Positions 18,322 through 26,747 of a stretch of 64,000 bases of DNA are shown in pieces. Positions within the stretch are counted from its first letter, which is position 1. Each line of letters starts with the position of its first letter. The notes beneath the pieces are model-generated. The model searched no databases. It was not told the origin of the DNA and saw only the letters and a list, made by a program, of their open reading frames with translations. A program made the translations under genes and the position numbers. Source of the DNA: Flavivirga algicola (GTDB taxonomy: Bacteria > Bacteroidota > Bacteroidia > Flavobacteriales > Flavobacteriaceae); assembly GCF_012910715.1 (NCBI RefSeq), contig NZ_JABBHF010000008.1, positions 1-64,000 on the forward strand. Reading direction: 5' to 3'.

Positions 18322-19707
18322 ATGCAATTTAAACACTATACCAAAGAATTTAGCTATAATTGGAAATTAGCTGCACCAGTAATGCTTGGTATGTTAGGAC
18401 ATACCTTTGTGAGTTTTGTTGATAATATTATGGTAGGCCAGCTGGGAACAGCCGAATTGGCAGCAGTATCTTTGGGTAATAGTTTTATGTTTATAGCCAT
18501 GTCCTTAGGCATTGGTTTTTCTACAGCCATAACACCTCTAATAGCAGAGGCAGATGCAGCAAAAGACTTTACAAAAGGAAAATCCTCTTTTAAGCACGGC
18601 TTGTTTCTATGTACTGTTTTAGGGGTTTTACTCTTCTTGATGGTATTTTTTGCAAAACCCCTAATGTATTTAATGAAGCAACCCGCTGAGGTTGTAGAAT
18701 TGGCAATTCCCTATCTAGATTTAGTTGCCTTTTCTTTAATCCCTTTAATTATTTTTCAAGGTTTTAAACAATTTAGTGATGGGTTGTCCATGACCAAATA
18801 TCCAATGTATTCAACATTATTGGCAAATATTATAAATATCATTTTAAACTATGTATTGATTTTTGGAAAACTAGGTTTTCCAGAACTTGGCATTGTAGGA
18901 GCAGCTTACGGAACTTTGGTGTCACGTATTATTATGGTTTGGTATTTATGGTTCTTACTTAAGGGAAAAGAGAAATCCAAAGCCTTTGTAACAAATATTA
19001 AGTTTTTTGTTTTAAATAAATTAATGCTTAAAAAAATTATCAATTTAGGTGCGCCAAGTGCCATGCAGATGTTTTTTGAAGTGGCTATTTTTACAGCAGC
19101 CATATGGTTAAGTGGATTATTAGGTAAAAATCCGCAAGCTGCCAACCAGATCGCACTTAATTTATCGTCTATGACATTTATGGTAGCTATGGGGCTAAGT
19201 GTAGCTTCTATGATTCGTGTTGGTAATCAAAAAGGGCTTAAAGCATATTATGAACTGCGCCGTATTGCATTTTCATTATTTTTAATGGGAACTATGTTTG
19301 CAATCGGCTTCGCATTGTTGTTCTTTATATTTCATAATCAACTACCAAAGTTATATGTAGATTTTGATGATGCCAAGAATTTACTTGATAATACCGAAGT
19401 AGTAAGTATCGCATCTAAGCTGCTAATAGCAGCAGCCATTTTTCAAATAAGTGATAGCATTCAAGTATTGGTTTTAGGGGCTTTACGTGGTTTACAAGAT
19501 GTTAAAATACCTACTATTATTACATTTGTATCGTATTGGTTGGTTGGTTTTCCTGTGAGTTGGTTTTTAGGAAAGGAAACTGTATATGGTAGTTTTGGTA
19601 TTTGGTTAGGGTTATTGGCAGGTTTATCAACCGCAGCTATTTTATTGTATATTCGATTTAATTATTTGACTAAGAAATTAATTGCCAGGAGTATTTTGAA
19701 AAACTGA
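18322..19707 (+). CDS. MATE family multidrug/metabolite exporter
   Basis: 461 residues with about twelve membrane helices in two homologous halves, the usual MATE size. The N-terminal segment LAAPVMLGMLGHTFVSFVDN then IMVGQLGTAELAAVSLG is the NorM-type motif, and GAPSAMQMFFEVAIFTAAIW repeats it in the second half. MATE proteins expel organic cations or metabolites in exchange for Na+ or H+. Its stop is followed by the next ATG after a single base, so the small gene downstream is probably co-transcribed. Confidence 0.95.
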   Translation: MQFKHYTKEFSYNWKLAAPVMLGMLGHTFVSFVDNIMVGQLGTAELAAVSLGNSFMFIAMSLGIGFSTAITPLIAEADAAKDFTKGKSSFKHGLFLCTVLGVLLFLMVFFAKPLMYLMKQPAEVVELAIPYLDLVAFSLIPLIIFQGFKQFSDGLSMTKYPMYSTLLANIINIILNYVLIFGKLGFPELGIVGAAYGTLVSRIIMVWYLWFLLKGKEKSKAFVTNIKFFVLNKLMLKKIINLGAPSAMQMFFEVAIFTAAIWLSGLLGKNPQAANQIALNLSSMTFMVAMGLSVASMIRVGNQKGLKAYYELRRIAFSLFLMGTMFAIGFALLFFIFHNQLPKLYVDFDDAKNLLDNTEVVSIASKLLIAAAIFQISDSIQVLVLGALRGLQDVKIPTIITFVSYWLVGFPVSWFLGKETVYGSFGIWLGLLAGLSTAAILLYIRFNYLTKKLIARSILKN

Positions 19708-19708
19708 T

Positions 19709-20155
19709 ATGAAATTATTAAAAACTATAGATAAAGTATTAGCAGCTTTTGGAAATATAAAGGCCATGGAGCGTACACATGTAGATACTTACACAGAAGA
19801 TTTAATAGCTAAAATAAAAGGGGTAAAGATTGCAGAATCAGAATATGGGCAACTTTTTGTCTCATTTCAAAGTTTGGCTAATTATGAATTTCTTAATGCT
19901 ACAATTTTAAGCGGGACTAATATAAAAACATTTAATGGAAGTAGCCTTATATTTGCTGAAGATGGAAAAGAAACAATATTTCTCTCTGATACTAAAGAAA
20001 TAGAATCTGACTATTCTAACATTTCAAATAGATGGTTAACAAAAATTAGTTTTGTAATTAATGATAATGATAAAAAAATGATGTTAGAACAACGGTTCGA
20101 CAAGGTATTTCTTAATTACAAGAAGAAGTCTTTACCAATGCAAAAAAGTAATTAA
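19709..20155 (+). CDS. Conserved-looking protein of unknown function
   Basis: 148 residues, no signal peptide and no membrane segment. The N-terminus (MKLLKTIDKVLAAFGNIKAM) is amphipathic and the rest is predicted mixed alpha/beta with alternating hydrophobic strands (GQLFVSFQSLANYEFLNATI). I recognise no domain. It begins one base after the MATE stop, so it is probably in the same transcript. The next small gene follows at 27 bp. Confidence 0.65.
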   Translation: MKLLKTIDKVLAAFGNIKAMERTHVDTYTEDLIAKIKGVKIAESEYGQLFVSFQSLANYEFLNATILSGTNIKTFNGSSLIFAEDGKETIFLSDTKEIESDYSNISNRWLTKISFVINDNDKKMMLEQRFDKVFLNYKKKSLPMQKSN

Positions 20156-20182
20156 TATTTCAACAATTTTTAAACTCAAAAA

Positions 20183-20410
20183 ATGACACTCCCAAAATTT
20201 ATATTAGGCGATAATACAGAATACCCTAATGCCATTTTTGTAATTCATACCGAATTTCCCAGATTTATTATTAATCTTGAAGATGATGAAGTAGAATGGT
20301 TTGAGGACTTTGATGCTGAAGATCAAAAAGAGTTAAAAAGTGAAACTGAAAATGCTATAAAGCTTGCTACAGAGTTTTACGATAGTGAAATAACAAAATA
20401 TGAAGATTAG
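20183..20410 (+). CDS. Small acidic protein of unknown function
   Basis: 75 residues, strongly acidic in its second half (NLEDDEVEWFEDFDAEDQKE). The N-terminal half FILGDNTEYPNAIFVIHTEF-PRFIIN looks like a short beta sheet. No cysteine, signal peptide or membrane segment. It lies 27 bp after the preceding gene and 9 bp before the PAP2 phosphatase gene, so the four genes from the MATE exporter onward may form one operon. Function unknown. Confidence 0.65.
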   Translation: MTLPKFILGDNTEYPNAIFVIHTEFPRFIINLEDDEVEWFEDFDAEDQKELKSETENAIKLATEFYDSEITKYED

Positions 20411-20419
20411 CATATAACT

Positions 20420-20989
20420 ATGATTGAAAAACTTTTAGAGTACGATACCGAATTATTTTTGTATTTGAATAACCTAGGTTCAACACCTTGGGATAACTTA
20501 TGGTTGATAATAACAAACAAACTTACGTTTATTCCATTGTATGCTATTTTGTTATTCATGCTTTATAAAAAATATGGGCTAAAGTCATTACTGGTTTTCG
20601 TAGTGGTAGTTGCCTTAATGATCACCTTTACAGATCAGATCACTAACGTATTCAAGCGAGGATTTCAGCGCCCCAGACCATGTGGGGAAGCTAATCTAAT
20701 TGATCAAATGAGATTCATAGCTGTTCGTTGCGGTAAATATGGCTTCTTTTCTGGGCATTCATCAAACTCAATGGCAGCTGCTGTTTTTGCAGGTTTAATG
20801 TTAAGGAAATTTCATAGAAACCTCATTTTTATTTTACTATTTTGGAGTGCCGTGGTAGCATATAGTAGAATTTATGTTGGTGTACATTACCCGTTAGATA
20901 TTGTATGTGGATTGACATTTGGTGCCATTTCAGGGTTTCTATTTTATAAATTGGCTAAATACCTTTTAAAACGATTTATTGCTTCTTAA
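20420..20989 (+). CDS. PAP2-family membrane phosphatase
   Basis: 189 residues with five to six membrane helices. All three phosphatase signature pieces are present: KRGFQRPRP, FFSGHSSNS and SRIYVGVHYPLDIVCG. This family removes phosphate from lipid pyrophosphates such as undecaprenyl pyrophosphate, phosphatidylglycerol phosphate or lipid A. It lies in the inner membrane with the active site facing the periplasm. Which lipid it uses cannot be told. Last gene of the MATE-led cluster. Confidence 0.9.
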   Translation: MIEKLLEYDTELFLYLNNLGSTPWDNLWLIITNKLTFIPLYAILLFMLYKKYGLKSLLVFVVVVALMITFTDQITNVFKRGFQRPRPCGEANLIDQMRFIAVRCGKYGFFSGHSSNSMAAAVFAGLMLRKFHRNLIFILLFWSAVVAYSRIYVGVHYPLDIVCGLTFGAISGFLFYKLAKYLLKRFIAS

Positions 20990-21240
20990 CGACTAGATTT
21001 AATAAATAATTGAATATCCATTTTGTATGACAAATAGATTCTTTATGTCATCCGAATGCATGTGAACCTATCTGTTGCCTAGATAGATAATCTCATAATA
21101 CTGATTTCAATAGTTTAAACACGAGGTTTGGAACAGGTTCAGATGGACAAAATTTGATTATGACAAATTGCAGATAGTTAGTATAAATAATTATAAAATC
21201 TTAATACATTTTTAATTAAAGAAAATTTTTTCCTGATTTT
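20990..21240. other. Intergenic region upstream of the LytTR-controlled lipoprotein
   Basis: I see no gene and no terminator. It has a small hairpin CTATCT/AGATAG (21068-21086) and two related short stretches, TATGACAAAT (about 21027) and TATGACAAAT again near 21168. The regulatory array begins at 21248. Confidence 0.35.
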
Positions 21241-21247
21241 CAGTTAA

Positions 21248-21334
21248 TTCACCATGTCATTTTAATTGCTCACCAAGAATAAGATGGTGTTCACCATATT
21301 AATTTTATAAGCCTTTTCGATGGGAATATCTTTG
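21248..21334 (+). promoter_or_regulatory. Three 21-bp-phased TTCACCAT repeats and promoter of lipoprotein A
   Basis: TTCACCAT (21248-21255), CTCACCAA (21269-21276) and TTCACCAT (21290-21297) start exactly 21 bp apart. After a 29-bp gap comes the -7 box TATCTTTG (21327-21334), with TTA 19 bp before it (21305-21307). Direct repeats two helical turns apart are how LytTR regulators bind DNA, and a LytTR gene lies 1.3 kb downstream. The same array with the same 29-bp gap precedes the paralogous lipoprotein at 25455. ATGGTG (21284-21289) also makes an inverted repeat with the third copy. Confidence 0.7.
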
Positions 21335-21371
21335 TCTAATTAAAAAAATGTCCCATCAAGAAAGAAGAAAA

Positions 21372-22577
21372 ATGAAAAATTTATTTAAAACAAGCATATT
21401 TTTATTGATTAGTTTATTTATTGGGTGTAGTTCAGATGATAGTAAACCATCCGATGACAATGGTTCTGAAGTAGATTTAACAGCTGCAAGATTAGATGAT
21501 TTTCAATTGTCTGGAGTTTCTTATACCAATATTAGTTTAACACAGCCAGAAATTGTTGGTGGTGAAGAAAAAACACCAGGTACAATTATTATTACTGTTC
21601 CAGCTGCAACAGACCACCTTAATTTAAGTTTGGCTTCTGTTAATTTTAACGAATCTAAATTCGAAATATCCCCAGCAGTGGGTTCTGTACAGTCTTTTGA
21701 AGTGGGTAGCGCTATTGCTTATACCATTACTTCTAAAGATAACTCAGAAAAAAGCATAAGTTATTTGGTTTCGGTAGTAAAAGAAGAACCAGCAGCGGAA
21801 ACACTAAAAATAACAGGGTTTAAATTCGAAAAAAGCAAAAATTCAGAACTGCCATCAGATATAATGGCTACTAAAATAGTAGAATACCCAGGGACTAACT
21901 GGAATGCCATTTTTATCCTTGTGCCAAATGAAACAAACTTGACTAACTTAATTCCAACTATAGAATACAAAGGGACCTCTTTAGAATATAAACAAGGAAA
22001 CACAGGTTTGGCGGCTTTTGCACCATATCCAGAAACAGATTTAACCGTTGATTTTACAAGTAACCATGATTTGAGAAGTACAGATAGAAACGAATTCCTT
22101 TTATCTGTTATAGGTTCAGAATCAACAAAGAACTACCGTGTTATTGTTGATGTTCAAAACCCCATTGAGTTACAAAGTAATTCGGCATCAATAGGAGATT
22201 TAACAGAAGGAGGAGGAACTCAAATATATTCATTAAGATGGACCAATAAAGGAAATCACCCAATAGAAAGAAATCTTAAAGCCAGTGGCTACATAGATAA
22301 TACCTCTAATAAAATTGGAAATATATTTGAAGCTTATTTAGAGGTGTCAGATCCTTTACAAGGCGCATATATTAAGCCAGGAGAAGAAGGTCTTGTGATT
22401 TTAAAAGTTAATACTGATGGTGCTGCAATTGGAGACTATGATATTAATGTTACCTTTTCTCCAAGATATGATGTAAATCGGGCAAAGATTAATGACATAC
22501 GTGATGATTTAAATCCAATAGAAGATATTTTCTCACCAATAATATTAAACACTAGGTCTACAATTAAGAGCGAATAA
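21372..22577 (+). CDS. Lipoprotein A, DUF5018-like, paralogue of the 25455 gene
   Basis: 401 residues from the ATG at 21372; an earlier in-frame ATG at 21348 would add eight charged residues before the signal. The lipobox is SLFIGC. The body is beta-rich: a first module (about 30-135), then a module beginning LKITGFKFEKSKNSELPSD with FILVPNETNLTNLIPTIEYK, which recalls DUF5018-type Ig-like repeats. The C-terminal third contains IGDLTEGGGTQIYSLRWTNK. The 25455 protein has the same order, including LKLTGFTFEKSKN and VPVGTDFTNLVPT. Probably surface or periplasmic. Its promoter array suggests control by the adjacent LytTR regulator. Confidence 0.8.
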   Translation: MKNLFKTSIFLLISLFIGCSSDDSKPSDDNGSEVDLTAARLDDFQLSGVSYTNISLTQPEIVGGEEKTPGTIIITVPAATDHLNLSLASVNFNESKFEISPAVGSVQSFEVGSAIAYTITSKDNSEKSISYLVSVVKEEPAAETLKITGFKFEKSKNSELPSDIMATKIVEYPGTNWNAIFILVPNETNLTNLIPTIEYKGTSLEYKQGNTGLAAFAPYPETDLTVDFTSNHDLRSTDRNEFLLSVIGSESTKNYRVIVDVQNPIELQSNSASIGDLTEGGGTQIYSLRWTNKGNHPIERNLKASGYIDNTSNKIGNIFEAYLEVSDPLQGAYIKPGEEGLVILKVNTDGAAIGDYDINVTFSPRYDVNRAKINDIRDDLNPIEDIFSPIILNTRSTIKSE

Positions 22578-22646
22578 TAGTATCTATCCAATACAATATT
22601 AGTACTTTTTTATAGTTTTGAGGTTAGCTAAATCTAAAATGAATTT

Positions 22647-23378
22647 ATGGTAATTAACAATAAAAAAGTACTAATTGTTGAAGATGAATTTTCTATTGCA
22701 TTGGATATTGAAACCAGTTTAAAAAAAGTAGGATATGATATTGTAGGTATTGCAAGTAGTTATAATGAAGCCATGAAGTATGCAGAAGAAGCTACACTAG
22801 ATATTGTTATTATGGATATTAATATTTCTGGAGAAAAAAATGGTATAGTAACAGCTAAGGATATTTATGACAAATATAAAATTCCGATCGTTTTCTTAAC
22901 GGCTTATGGTGATGATGACACGTTTAAAAAAGCCTTAGAGTCTAGACCGTTTGCGTTTTTGTTAAAACCCTTTAATACTAAAGAATTGTCCTTTGCTGTA
23001 CAAATAGCGCTACAAAAACATCTTGAAAACAATACTCCAAAAACTACGATACCTGGTGCTAAACTATCTGAAATCATTTTTATCAAGGATAAATCGCAGT
23101 TTATAAGTGTTAAGATAAATAAAATTTTATGGGTAGAGGCTATGGATAACTATACTCAAATTATCACCAAGGACAAAAAGATTTTAGCCAATATGTTTTT
23201 AAAGGAATTCTATGAAAAAGTACCACAAGATAAGTTTTTAAGAATTCACAGATCCTATATGGTAGCTCTCGATAAAATTGATAAAATAGAAAATAGATTT
23301 ATTTTTATTAATGGACATAAAATTCCTATAAGTAAGGCATATAGAAGCCAATTAATAGAACGATTAGATATCTTATAA
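22647..23378 (+). CDS. LytTR-type response regulator
   Basis: 243 residues. The receiver domain (about 1-122) has KVLIVEDE, the phospho-acceptor Asp57 in IVIMDIN, the switch Thr in VFLTAYG and Lys in LLKPF. A LytTR DNA-binding domain (about 145-243) follows: ILWVEAMDNYTQIITKDKK, FLRIHRSYMVALDKI and GHKIPISKAYRSQL. It sits one base before a TPR histidine kinase gene, its likely partner. A -7-like box TAGTTTTG lies at 22613-22620. The phased repeats upstream of the two flanking lipoproteins are its most likely targets; its own promoter lacks them. Confidence 0.93.
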   Translation: MVINNKKVLIVEDEFSIALDIETSLKKVGYDIVGIASSYNEAMKYAEEATLDIVIMDINISGEKNGIVTAKDIYDKYKIPIVFLTAYGDDDTFKKALESRPFAFLLKPFNTKELSFAVQIALQKHLENNTPKTTIPGAKLSEIIFIKDKSQFISVKINKILWVEAMDNYTQIITKDKKILANMFLKEFYEKVPQDKFLRIHRSYMVALDKIDKIENRFIFINGHKIPISKAYRSQLIERLDIL

Positions 23379-23379
23379 T

Positions 23380-25317
23380 ATGGAGCAAACTTTACTCTTT
23401 TTAAAACAGTTTTTTTATCTCTGCTTTTTCTCTTTTTATGTTTCATTAACTGCGCAAACAGATAGTTTAGAGCAAAAATTAATTAAAGCTTCTAAGGAAG
23501 AAAAGATAGAACTCTATAAGCAGTTGGCTAACAAATATGAAAAAATTAAGATAGATAAAGCCATAGATTATGCCGAGCAGGGACTAGAATTGCTAAAGGG
23601 TGTAAATAATAAAAACACGGGTTTTTTCTATATGAGGCTTGGGTACTTATATAATGATAAATCCGAACATATAAAAGCGTTATTTTATTATAAGAAAGCA
23701 TTAGAAGTATCAGAAGAGTTAGATTATGAATTGGGAATAGGCAAATGCTATCAAAATATTGGGGTTACTCATGTGAAAATGGGAAATTATGATCAGGCCC
23801 TTGATTACGATCTAAAAGCACTAAAGATTTACGAAAAACATAATAAAGAAAACCTTGTTGCTGGAATAGTTGGTAACATTGGCTCGCTCTATTCGTGCCG
23901 ATTAAAAGATAATGAGAATGGCCTATTATATTATAATAGAGCATTGGAAATATCTGAAAAATCTGGAAATGATGAGTTTAGAGTTTATATTTTAGTAGCT
24001 GTTGCTGAGTTGTATGTGAGGCAAAAAGATATAGTAAAGGCTAAAAGTACATTAAAAAAAGCCATAGATATTGCAGAAGAAGTTAATTATCCAAAAGTTA
24101 TAATATCTGCATTAGCTAATCTATCTCAAATAAGTATAGAAGAAGAAGATTTTAAACAGGCCCTGATGTATTCTAAAAGAGCGTTGCAAATACGTTTAGA
24201 GTCTGGATATACAGAAGATGATACATCAACATATTTAACTCTTGCAGAGATTTATGAAAAACTTAAAAATACTAAGAAGGCAAAGGTATATTATAATCAG
24301 GCACTCACGGCTGCTCTAAAATCAGAGGCTTTACCACAGCTATCGAAAGTATATGAAGCGCTCCATAAGTATTCCGATAGAAGAAAAAACCATAAAAAAA
24401 GTTATGAGTATATATTAAAATATAATGAAGCTAAAGATTCATTATTTACTATAGAAAAAGATAAACAATTAAAGGAAATACAAGCAAAATTTGATTTAGA
24501 AAACAAGGAAAAAGAGATTCTGTTTTTAACTAAAGAAAACGAAATTAAGGTATTGGAAAATAAAAACCAAAGTACCACCAAAAACGTATTAATAATTGGG
24601 GTATTGGCGTTAACTATTACCCTTTTAACAGTATTCTATGCCTATAGAAATAAACAGGCAAGCAATAAAATTCTGGCAGAAAAGAACAAGGTTATATCCC
24701 AAACCTTAGAAGATCGTGAAATACTATTAAAAGAAGTACACCATAGAGTTAAAAATAATTTACAGATTGTATCAAGTTTATTAAGACTTCAGTATAAGTT
24801 TGGGAATCATAAAAGTTCTTCTGAAGTTTTACATGAAATTCAAGATAAAATACAAGCGATGTCTATTATACATGAAAGATTATATAAGTCCAATAATCTA
24901 TCATCAATTAATTTGAAAGCGTATCTCGATAATTTGTTAAGCTATTTTAATACGAGCTACGATCTTCCAGAGCAAAATATAACTATAACTACAGATATCG
25001 ATAATATAGATCTTGGGATGGATCGTTTGGTGCCTTGTGGCTTAATAGTCAATGAAATAATAGCAAACAGTATTAAATATGCATTTCAGGATGAAGCTAG
25101 CGGTCAAATTAATATAAAGGCATCAAAAAACAAGGATAAGTGTGTTCTCACAATAGAAGATACAGGAGTGGGATTTCCTGAGGGCTTTGAATCAAAAAGT
25201 AGTCAGTCTTTAGGGATGCAGCTTATACAGGGACTAACAAAACAAATTAAAGGTACCGTAGACATTATTTCAAATCCTGGAGCATGTTATACCATTACAT
25301 TTAGTATGGCTCAATAA
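23380..25317 (+). CDS. TPR-containing sensor histidine kinase (HisKA_2 type)
   Basis: 645 residues. An N-terminal signal (FFYLCFFSFYVSLTAQ) leads into about seven TPR units (about 40-330, for example YYKKALEVSEEL, NYDQALDYDLKALKIYEKH, LYYNRALEISEKS). A coiled linker and a membrane helix (about 400-420, VLIIGVLALTITLLTVFYA) follow. The kinase core has LLKEVHHRVKNNLQIVSSLL with the phospho-His in 454-455, then NEIIANSIKYAF (N box) and IEDTGVGFPEG (G box). The TPRs should lie in the periplasm as the sensing part. ATG is one base after the regulator stop, so both are translated from one mRNA. Signal unknown. Confidence 0.93.
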   Translation: MEQTLLFLKQFFYLCFFSFYVSLTAQTDSLEQKLIKASKEEKIELYKQLANKYEKIKIDKAIDYAEQGLELLKGVNNKNTGFFYMRLGYLYNDKSEHIKALFYYKKALEVSEELDYELGIGKCYQNIGVTHVKMGNYDQALDYDLKALKIYEKHNKENLVAGIVGNIGSLYSCRLKDNENGLLYYNRALEISEKSGNDEFRVYILVAVAELYVRQKDIVKAKSTLKKAIDIAEEVNYPKVIISALANLSQISIEEEDFKQALMYSKRALQIRLESGYTEDDTSTYLTLAEIYEKLKNTKKAKVYYNQALTAALKSEALPQLSKVYEALHKYSDRRKNHKKSYEYILKYNEAKDSLFTIEKDKQLKEIQAKFDLENKEKEILFLTKENEIKVLENKNQSTTKNVLIIGVLALTITLLTVFYAYRNKQASNKILAEKNKVISQTLEDREILLKEVHHRVKNNLQIVSSLLRLQYKFGNHKSSSEVLHEIQDKIQAMSIIHERLYKSNNLSSINLKAYLDNLLSYFNTSYDLPEQNITITTDIDNIDLGMDRLVPCGLIVNEIIANSIKYAFQDEASGQINIKASKNKDKCVLTIEDTGVGFPEGFESKSSQSLGMQLIQGLTKQIKGTVDIISNPGACYTITFSMAQ

Positions 25318-25342
25318 TAATACTATTAAAAAGCATATTAAA

Positions 25343-25429
25343 CCCACCAGCTATTTTAGTACGTTTACCATAAAAACAATTAGATTCACCATTTTTATTT
25401 ATTAATACCATAACGATGGTATAAGTTTG
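25343..25429 (+). promoter_or_regulatory. Three 21-bp-phased repeats and promoter of lipoprotein B
   Basis: CCCACCAG (25343-25350), TTTACCAT (25364-25371) and TTCACCAT (25385-25392) begin exactly 21 bp apart. A 29-bp gap leads to the -7 box TAAGTTTG (25422-25429). Number, phase and distance to the promoter are the same as before the paralogous gene at 21372, and the core ACCA is invariant in all six repeats. An extra perfect inverted repeat ATACCAT-AACG-ATGGTAT (25405-25422) touches the -7 box. Confidence 0.7.
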
Positions 25430-25454
25430 TCCTAAAAAATAAATAAAAAGATTC

Positions 25455-26618
25455 ATGAGAAGAATTATTAAATTACAAAGCATAGGAATTATATCATTAA
25501 TGATGCTGCTTATAATAAGTTGTGATTCTAGTGATGAAAACACTAGTAGCAACCAAGAGGTTAATATAGAAGAAGCTAAACTTTCGGATTTTCCTTTATT
25601 TGCAATACAACATACGGCAATAGAGATTATTGACCCAGAGATTGAAGGTAATAAAGAAGTTGCTTATGGAGAAATAAAAATTACTGTACCAAGTTCGGTA
25701 TCTCTAGATAATATAGCAGCATCCATTACATCCGAAGAACTTAATTTAAGCAAGTTTAGTATATCACCAGGAAATGATGCGGCATTATCTTTTGAAGACG
25801 GAAAAGCACATGTATATACCATTAGCTTGACTACAGGAAGCAAAGAAGCAATATTACATTACAATGTAAGTATCGTCAAGGAATTACCACCTGTTCCCGA
25901 GACTTTAAAACTAACAGGTTTTACGTTTGAAAAAAGTAAAAACCCAGATTTGCCCAATGATATTATAATTTCTAAAAGAGCAGATGTTAATGTAGGGTAC
26001 GAAAGAATTTATCTTTTAGTGCCAGTAGGAACTGATTTTACCAATCTAGTGCCGACTGTTTCTTATGAAGGATCAAATTTGTATTATAGCCAAGATGCCT
26101 CTATGTCACCCATAGATATGGATGTGAAATTTCCAGAAGGAGACGTTAGTTTTGATTTTAAATACCCTAAGAGGTTCTTTTTGGTAATTAAGGATGAAGA
26201 TAATGATAAGACGCAACTGATTGATGTCGTTGTAGATGTTACTAATCCAGTTAGAATAGAAACAGCATCGGTTACGACTCCAGACGTCACAGAAGGAACA
26301 ACTGGAAATTTTACAGCCCTAACAAAATGGGTCAATCAGGGGAATCATAAAATCAATTTTCAAAAAGCAACAACTTATGAAGATATCAGTCCTGTTATTA
26401 CACCTCCTGCAAATGTAATTACTGTAAATAGAACACTTCCTGGCGGCGGGTTACTACCAGGGGAAAGTGCTGATGTTAATGTACAAGTATCCCAATATTT
26501 TCCAGAAGGAACCTATAAAACCACAGCTGTTTTCTATACCAAAATATTTCAAGATAATGGTAGTGATGATCTATTTGAATCAGCAAAAGTCATGGTAACA
26601 TCAAAAATTATTAAATAA
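25455..26618 (+). CDS. Lipoprotein B, DUF5018-like, paralogue of the 21372 gene
   Basis: 387 residues with lipobox MLLIISC. Same architecture as lipoprotein A: an acidic linker, a first beta module (about 30-145, with ITVPSSVSLDNIAASI), a module starting LKLTGFTFEKSKNPDLPND with IYLLVPVGTDFTNLVPT, and a C-terminal module (VTTPDVTEGTTGNFTALTKW, LLPGESADVNVQVS). No catalytic motif is apparent, so a binding or adhesive role is more likely than an enzyme. The gene lies just after the histidine kinase, has its own repeat-bearing promoter and ends at a clear terminator. Confidence 0.8.
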   Translation: MRRIIKLQSIGIISLMMLLIISCDSSDENTSSNQEVNIEEAKLSDFPLFAIQHTAIEIIDPEIEGNKEVAYGEIKITVPSSVSLDNIAASITSEELNLSKFSISPGNDAALSFEDGKAHVYTISLTTGSKEAILHYNVSIVKELPPVPETLKLTGFTFEKSKNPDLPNDIIISKRADVNVGYERIYLLVPVGTDFTNLVPTVSYEGSNLYYSQDASMSPIDMDVKFPEGDVSFDFKYPKRFFLVIKDEDNDKTQLIDVVVDVTNPVRIETASVTTPDVTEGTTGNFTALTKWVNQGNHKINFQKATTYEDISPVITPPANVITVNRTLPGGGLLPGESADVNVQVSQYFPEGTYKTTAVFYTKIFQDNGSDDLFESAKVMVTSKIIK

Positions 26619-26676
26619 TACAGTACCATTCGTTAAATGATTTTACATTAAGAATTAGTAGCAAATTTATTTCCTC

Positions 26677-26712
26677 AAGCCTGAATAACGGTATCATTTT
26701 CAGGCTTTTTTT
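26677..26712. terminator. Terminator between lipoprotein B and meaB
   Basis: AAGCCTGAA (26677-26685) pairs with 26699-26707 around a 13-nt loop, followed by seven Ts. Serves the plus-strand gene ending at 26618; the minus-strand side is less T-rich. Confidence 0.8.
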
Positions 26713-26747
26713 GTTTAAGAAATTGAATTAATAATAAATTTAGTGAG

